A DNA stretch of 12,500 nt from the NCBI GenBank assembly GCA_009663005.1, contig CM018891.1:10603534-10616033 (forward strand), in the 5' to 3' direction. The stretch is from Actinidia chinensis. Its lineage: Eukaryota > Streptophyta > Magnoliopsida > Ericales > Actinidiaceae. Of the stretch, positions 8,901 through 12,500 are shown piece after piece. Every line of letters begins with the position of its first letter. The first letter of the stretch is position 1. Under the pieces are notes generated by a model. That model searched no databases. It was not told where the DNA came from and saw nothing but the letters and a program-made list of their open reading frames with translations. The position numbers were made by a program, and so were the translations under genes.

Positions 8901-9001
8901 GGTGTCGACATTTCAACCATAGGTGTCGACACTTGCATTCCCAGATTTTAGTATTTGGCTACTGACATTTGGTGTCGACACCTCTAAAATAGGTGTTGAC
9001 A
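8901..9001. repeat. Four GGTGTCGACA repeats in the LTR
   Basis: GGTGTCGACA occurs at 8901-8910, 8922-8931 and 8971-8980, and as GGTGTTGACA at 8992-9001. The copies form two pairs, each with 21-bp spacing, and the pairs are 70 bp apart. The core GTCGAC is palindromic, and the third copy extends to the palindrome GGTGTCGACACC. Repeated short motifs in LTRs can act as promoter elements, but no function is shown here. The fourth copy has a C-to-T change at its CpG, consistent with deamination. Confidence 0.8.
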
Positions 9002-9639
9002 CTTTTTGATAGATTCGGTTTTTAGTGCACAATAGTCGGTAAATCGGTCATAACTTCTTCGATACTTGAAATGTTTTAGCACTGTTTATTGCGTTGGAAA
9101 CTAGACTTTTGGAGCTATAATTTAGGCTCAATAAATTCTTCATTTGGATTGTATAGACAGAGATAAATAGAATCGAAGAGTTGCTGCAGAATTTCTAAAA
9201 AACAAGCATCGTTCTTTTGATCATAATGTCTTTTTTTTCGAATATTGTAATTTTTTGAGCTAGTTTATTGAATGGAAACTTAGACTCCGGATTCTTCAGA
9301 AACTCAATCTTTGCAAAACTTGATCAATCTTTTTCAATATTTTCAAGCTCTTATAGATCATCCAACTAAGGTTTCAAGACTAAAAGATTTTTTCCAGGCA
9401 AGTTATATTCAAGAACTCCTTCAAGGTTCTTCGAGGATCGATAAAATAATTGATTCCTCGTAGAGGTCTTCCATCAACATAGTTTTTCATGATTTAAGAC
9501 TTTCTTAAATTATTCAATAAAGCTTAGTCATGATTCTTAGTGATGAATAGTGAAATAATATGATCTGAATTACTAAGTACAACATTTAGACATAACACAA
9601 TAGTTGTTATCATCAAAATCAAGGCATTTGAATCAACAG

Positions 9640-10300
9640 CATTGGTAGAAAATTTAGAAATTGTATTTTATGTACGAGTTAACGACTTATTTGGAGAGTC
9701 AGCACAGTTCTGTTTTTGACAAAATACTTTTGAGCGAAGATTCTGTATGTGCAGCGATGGGATGTTCATAAAAGTAATGCATGAGTTTTTGCGAGGTTAA
9801 AACTGGGGCCAAAACGAGCTTTTTCAGCGGTAAATACCTTATTTGGCAATCTATAAATGTTTTGCTAACAAAGTAGATAAGGCGTTGTTTTCCATCTACC
9901 TCTCTTAGAAGTACTGAGCTAGCGGCATGTTTAGAGATAGCGAGGTAGACGTAAAACAACTCTCCTTCGTCTAAGGTGGAAAGAAGTGGTGGTTCAGTCA
10001 GATATTTCTTAAACTTTTGGAGTGCGAGCTCGCACTCCTCATTCCATAAAGATTTTTGATTATTGCAAAGGAGTTGAAGGAAAGGATGACATTTGTTAGA
10101 GGACTTACTGATGAATCGTTTAAGTGCTGTTGCCATTTTGGTTAATTTCTAAACCTCCTTTGCAGTCCTCGGGATGACGAGGTTGTTGTTTGCTACAATT
10201 TGTTTTGGGTTTGCCTCGATCCCTCGTTGTATTACCAAGTGTCCAAGGAACTTTCTCGAGCTAACTCCGAAGGTGCATTTCACCGCGTTCAACTTCCCAG
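9640..10300 (-). pseudogene. Ty3/gypsy RT thumb and RNase H region, cut by the copia LTR
   Basis: The frame opens with KCTFGVSSRKFLGHLV at about 10280-10233, the RT thumb/connection block of gypsy elements, then PRTAKEV, a stop, and the open frame 10136-9699. That frame includes KCHPFLQLL, LWNEECELALQKFKKYL, EPPLLST, FYVYLAISKHAASSVLLRE and IYFVSKTF, all standard for the RNase H part of the polyprotein. Where many gypsy elements have an Asp-containing TDAS motif this has VYLAIS, as known in Tat elements whose first RNase H is degenerate. After 9699 similarity continues past stops (LSK-stop-VV for the family's LAKW) to about 9660, and ends at the LTR border at 9638. This piece is in another frame from the RT upstream, so a frameshift lies between about 10340 and 10290. 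It is non-functional. Confidence 0.85.
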
Positions 10301-10974
10301 TTCAGTTTTAGGCCTTTTCAGGATTTATAACACTTCAGTCAGGGTCCCTCACAGGTCACTCTTTCTTCTTTGAAAACCACCATATCATAGAAGTATACAT
10401 CCATGATTTTACCCATGATTGACTCAAAAATTTTGGTAATCGTCCTTTGATATGTGGCTCCAATGTTTCTTAGCCTAGAGGGCATGACCTTGTAATAAAA
10501 TTCATCGCGGGGGGTGATGAAGGAAGTTTTCTCTTGGTCGGGCTCGTGCATTGCTATTTGATGATAACCTTGGTAAGCATCCAAGAAGCTCACCTAGGTG
10601 TGATCGGAAGTAGAGTCCACTAATTGGTCAATCTTTGGCAAAGAAAAGCAGTCTTTCAGACAAGCCCGATTAAGGCTTGTAAAGTCGACGCATACTCTCT
10701 ACTTGTTTGCCTTCTTCTTTATCCCAACTGTATTGGACAACCAACTAGGGTAAAGAAACTCCGTTATTGTACTCGCCTCTTTTAGCTTCTCAACCTCTTC
10801 TATCATCGCGTCCATTTGCTTGATTACGGACCCATTCCTCTTTGTTTCACTAGTCAGGCCTCAAGGAGAATGTTTAATGTCTATCCCAAGCATCTCGTAG
10901 GGTGTCTATGCAAAGACATTGATATTTTCTATTGGGAACTAGACGAGCTCGGTTCTCTCTTATTCCTTTAGGTT
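10301..10974 (-). pseudogene. Ty3/gypsy reverse transcriptase, stops and lost catalytic Asp
   Basis: The enzyme would copy element RNA into DNA. One frame carries the RT from the N-terminal lead (INVFA, YEMLGIDIKHSP, EVEKLKEAS, WLSNTVGIKKKANK), through VCVDFTSLNRACLKDCFSLPKIDQLVD, to the palm: SFLDAYQGYHQIAMHEPDQE with the first catalytic Asp kept, YYKVMP and GATYQR. The YxDD box is present as YFYD at 10395-10384, so the first Asp of the pair is replaced by Tyr. In-frame stops interrupt it after NLKE, ELV, FA, SP, NK and HT; at FA and NK the family has Trp, so TGG became TAG. The run without stops from 10593 to 10339 begins at a GTG and is not a natural start. It shares the frame of the protease upstream. 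Confidence 0.85.
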
Positions 10975-11552
10975 TGCACAGTTGAGAAAGAAACGATCCG
11001 AGCTTGGTTCATCTAGTTTGTAGTGTATCAGGTCCTCCATAACCTTAGCCTCGGAATCTTTTCCAACGTCTTCCAAAACTTCGTGTTCCTCCTTAATTAG
11101 TTTCACATCTTTCATGGTCGTTTTAGTGGAGATCGTAGCGAGGTAGCATTGTTTGGCTGCTACCTGATCTCCATAAAAGGTCTCCTCACCTCCAGGGGTG
11201 GCAAATTTGATGATTTGGTGCAATATTGCAGCCATTTCCTTCATCCTGTGTAACCAATCTTGGCTAACAATTGCATTATACAGGGAAGGTATGTCAATGC
11301 CAATGAACTCTATCACCAGCTCTTAGGAACTAGCTTAAATTTTAAGAGTTACGGTTCCCAAAAGCTAGTGAGACTGAGCATTAAAACCAACCAAGGGGTA
11401 TTAGGAGGTTTTTAAGTATGATTTTAATAGTTTAAGTTGTTTGAAGAGGTCATAGTACATCACCTTGACAAAGCTTCCTGTGTTCATAGGATCATTTTCA
11501 CGTCATAATTATTGATCCTGAGCTGAATGACCAGGGGATTAGCATGAGGGTG
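10975..11552 (-). pseudogene. Ty3/gypsy aspartic protease, active-site Asp changed to Asn
   Basis: This would cut the gag-pol polyprotein. It reads HPHANPLVIQLRINNYDVK from 11552, then shifts frame by one base at the active site and continues NTGSFVKVMYYDLFKQLKL from 11484. The family motif DTGS is therefore NTGS, with the catalytic Asp replaced by Asn. After several stops it continues PLVGFNAQSH, then the open frame 11316-10960 with IEFIGIDIPSLYNAIVSQDW, LHRMKEMAAILHQIIKFATP and GDQVAAKQCYLATI, the conserved tail of Tat-type proteases before RT. The first Met of that frame is internal to the domain. It is clearly dead. Confidence 0.8.
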
Positions 11553-11629
11553 TTGGACCCCTTTCCAGGTCAACTTTGGAAATCGTGAAATTCCTGGTTT
11601 GAACATTGTCTACCTTGGCTTCTTAGCCG

Positions 11630-12500
11630 TTGATTGGACTAATAAACCTCGTTCATTTGTTTGATCATGCGAATCTCTCCTTGGATCCTATTCTTAAGGT
11701 TGGGGTAATTTGGGCCCCCAATCATGTGAATGATCATTATGGAAAGGTCTTCTTCCAGAGTGTTGTCTGTTTCTTCATTGCTCCAATCAATTAAGGGGTT
11801 TAACTTGGCCTCGACTTCCTCTTCTATGGTCTTTTATTGGTCAACAAACTCTTTCAAATGTCCATCCCGAACAAGCTAATCAAGGAAAGTCTTCAGAGCT
11901 CGGCAATTCTAAGTTCTGTGCCCTTTCTCCTCATGATAGAAATACTTCCATCGTTGATTGCACCTTTTAGGGTCCCCTCCCATGGGGTCAGGCTTCCTGA
12001 CGTATGGCTTATCTTAAATTTGGGCGAGGAGCTTGTAGACCAGTTCCTTGGAAACCACATTGATCCCTTGCCTTTCCCGATTCTCATGATCAACTGAGCT
12101 TTCCTTTTGCCTTTTGAATTGCCCTTTGCCCTAGGGGGTTGTACTTGTGTTTTGTTCTGCTTACCAAACGTCATCCTCTAGCCAAGCGAACATTTTGACC
12201 TGAGACATGAGGTCCTTAAGATCAGCTGGAAGTTGAGAGTCAGGTCTTCCTAAAGTCTTTTGCTAAGAGTTAGCCCGAGCTTGTAATTGGCTACTGCTAA
12301 CTCCTTTGAACATTCTTAAATCTTGTTATAAGTCTTCCAATAACTCTGGGTGTAGTTGCGGAGTGATTCGTTCTTACCCTTCCTAAGTGTCAGTAGAGAG
12401 CCAACACCCTTTGGCACTTTTGTGTTTATAACAAACCGAGCTATGAATGACTCGATGAGCTGGTAAAAGCTTCCAATTGATCTTGCGAGCAGCCGGTTGA
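11630..12500 (-). pseudogene. Ty3/gypsy gag, frameshifted, 5' end outside the window
   Basis: From 12498 the minus strand reads LLARSIGSFYQLIESFIARF, then KVPKGVGSLLTLRKGKNESL and ELAVANYKLGLT, the core of the plant retrotransposon gag domain (PF03732 type). A one-base shift near 12229 moves it to another frame: PADLKDLMSQVKMFAWLEDD, a basic linker, [14 protein letters not shown], then [21 protein letters not shown], the zinc-knuckle region before LVRDGHLKEFVDQ. In the knuckle the first Cys positions are not kept, while the GH..C end is. It ends about 11630 in IHMIGGPNYPNL and IKQMNEVY. Stops interrupt it at many places. The frames at 11893-12174 (minus) and 11837-12097 (plus) are shadows. 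Confidence 0.8.

Larger units (their letters stand above)
8152..9638 (-). mobile_element. Ty1/copia 5' LTR (1487 bp)
   Basis: The ends are defined by the 5-bp inverted pair TGTTG / CAACA: on the minus strand it starts TGTTGATTCAAATG at 9638 and ends GCCAACA at 8152, next to the primer binding site. The start followed by 'TTTTGATGATAACAA' is typical of plant copia LTRs. On the outer side it abuts gypsy RNase H sequence directly, so GCATT at 9639-9643 (plus strand) is the candidate 5-bp target duplication; its partner was not found. The LTR contains two sets of internal repeats, listed separately. A TATA-like CTATATTGA occurs on the minus strand near 8813, but I cannot place the promoter with confidence. 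The minus-strand frame at 8440-8736 lies inside the LTR and is not a gene. No second LTR copy was seen in the window. Confidence 0.8.
9639..12500 (-). mobile_element. Ty3/gypsy retrotransposon, Tat-like, truncated and decayed
   Basis: This is the internal domain of a gypsy element read from 12500 down to 9639 in the order gag, protease, reverse transcriptase, RNase H. Wording such as YNAIVSQDWLHRMK and SFLDAYQGYHQIAMHEPDQE matches plant Tat-type elements. The element is in at least three frames with many stops. Its integrase, 3' end and LTRs are absent here: the gag side runs off the window and the RNase H side is cut by the copia LTR at 9638. It is less AT-rich than the rest of the window except the array. 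Several stops sit where the family has Trp or Gln, as expected from C-to-T and G-to-A decay of methylated DNA. Confidence 0.85.

Noticed and set aside
1..12500. CRISPR array, bacterial operon or defence system
   Set aside because: No regularly spaced identical repeats and no prokaryotic gene structure. All identifiable coding remains are plant LTR-retrotransposon polyproteins.

Overview
The window looks like AT-rich, transposon-filled heterochromatin from a flowering plant. The evidence is two plant-type LTR retrotransposons (a Ty1/copia and a Ty3/gypsy of the Tat type), both heavily decayed, with no recognisable host gene, rRNA or tRNA. The species cannot be named from the sequence. Except for short fragments, the long open frames are products of base composition or pieces of broken retrotransposon polyproteins.

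Layout. 1-1745 is AT-rich sequence with no gene seen. 1740-2175 (minus) holds a relic of a copia gag/protease junction: a WVPK-type linker and a ruined protease active-site region. 2543-4118 is an apparent foldback or TIR element: two AT-rich arms in inverted orientation enclose a 1.2-kb C/A-rich, almost G-free degenerate minisatellite (2757-3930), which is sharply GC-rich against its surroundings. 4119-6779 is AT-rich filler with two oligopurine tracts (read on the minus strand) and a three-copy degenerate repeat. 6780-8138 (minus) is the frameshifted start of a copia internal domain (gag). It is preceded by a tRNA-iMet-type primer binding site (8139-8150) and a 1487-bp LTR with TG...CA ends (8152-9638). 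9639-12500 (minus) is a Tat-like gypsy polyprotein reading gag, protease, reverse transcriptase and RNase H from high to low coordinates. It is cut off exactly where the copia LTR starts.

History. The simplest reading is that an old gypsy element was hit inside its RNase H region by a copia element on the same strand. The copia body then decayed and was probably interrupted further, possibly including the array-bearing foldback element. The missing copia 3' LTR and the gypsy integrase and 3' LTR are not seen in the window.

Nothing here amounts to a new functional system. The most unusual object is the C-rich array and its inverted AT-rich flanks. The most solid structural result is the nested insertion at 9638/9639.
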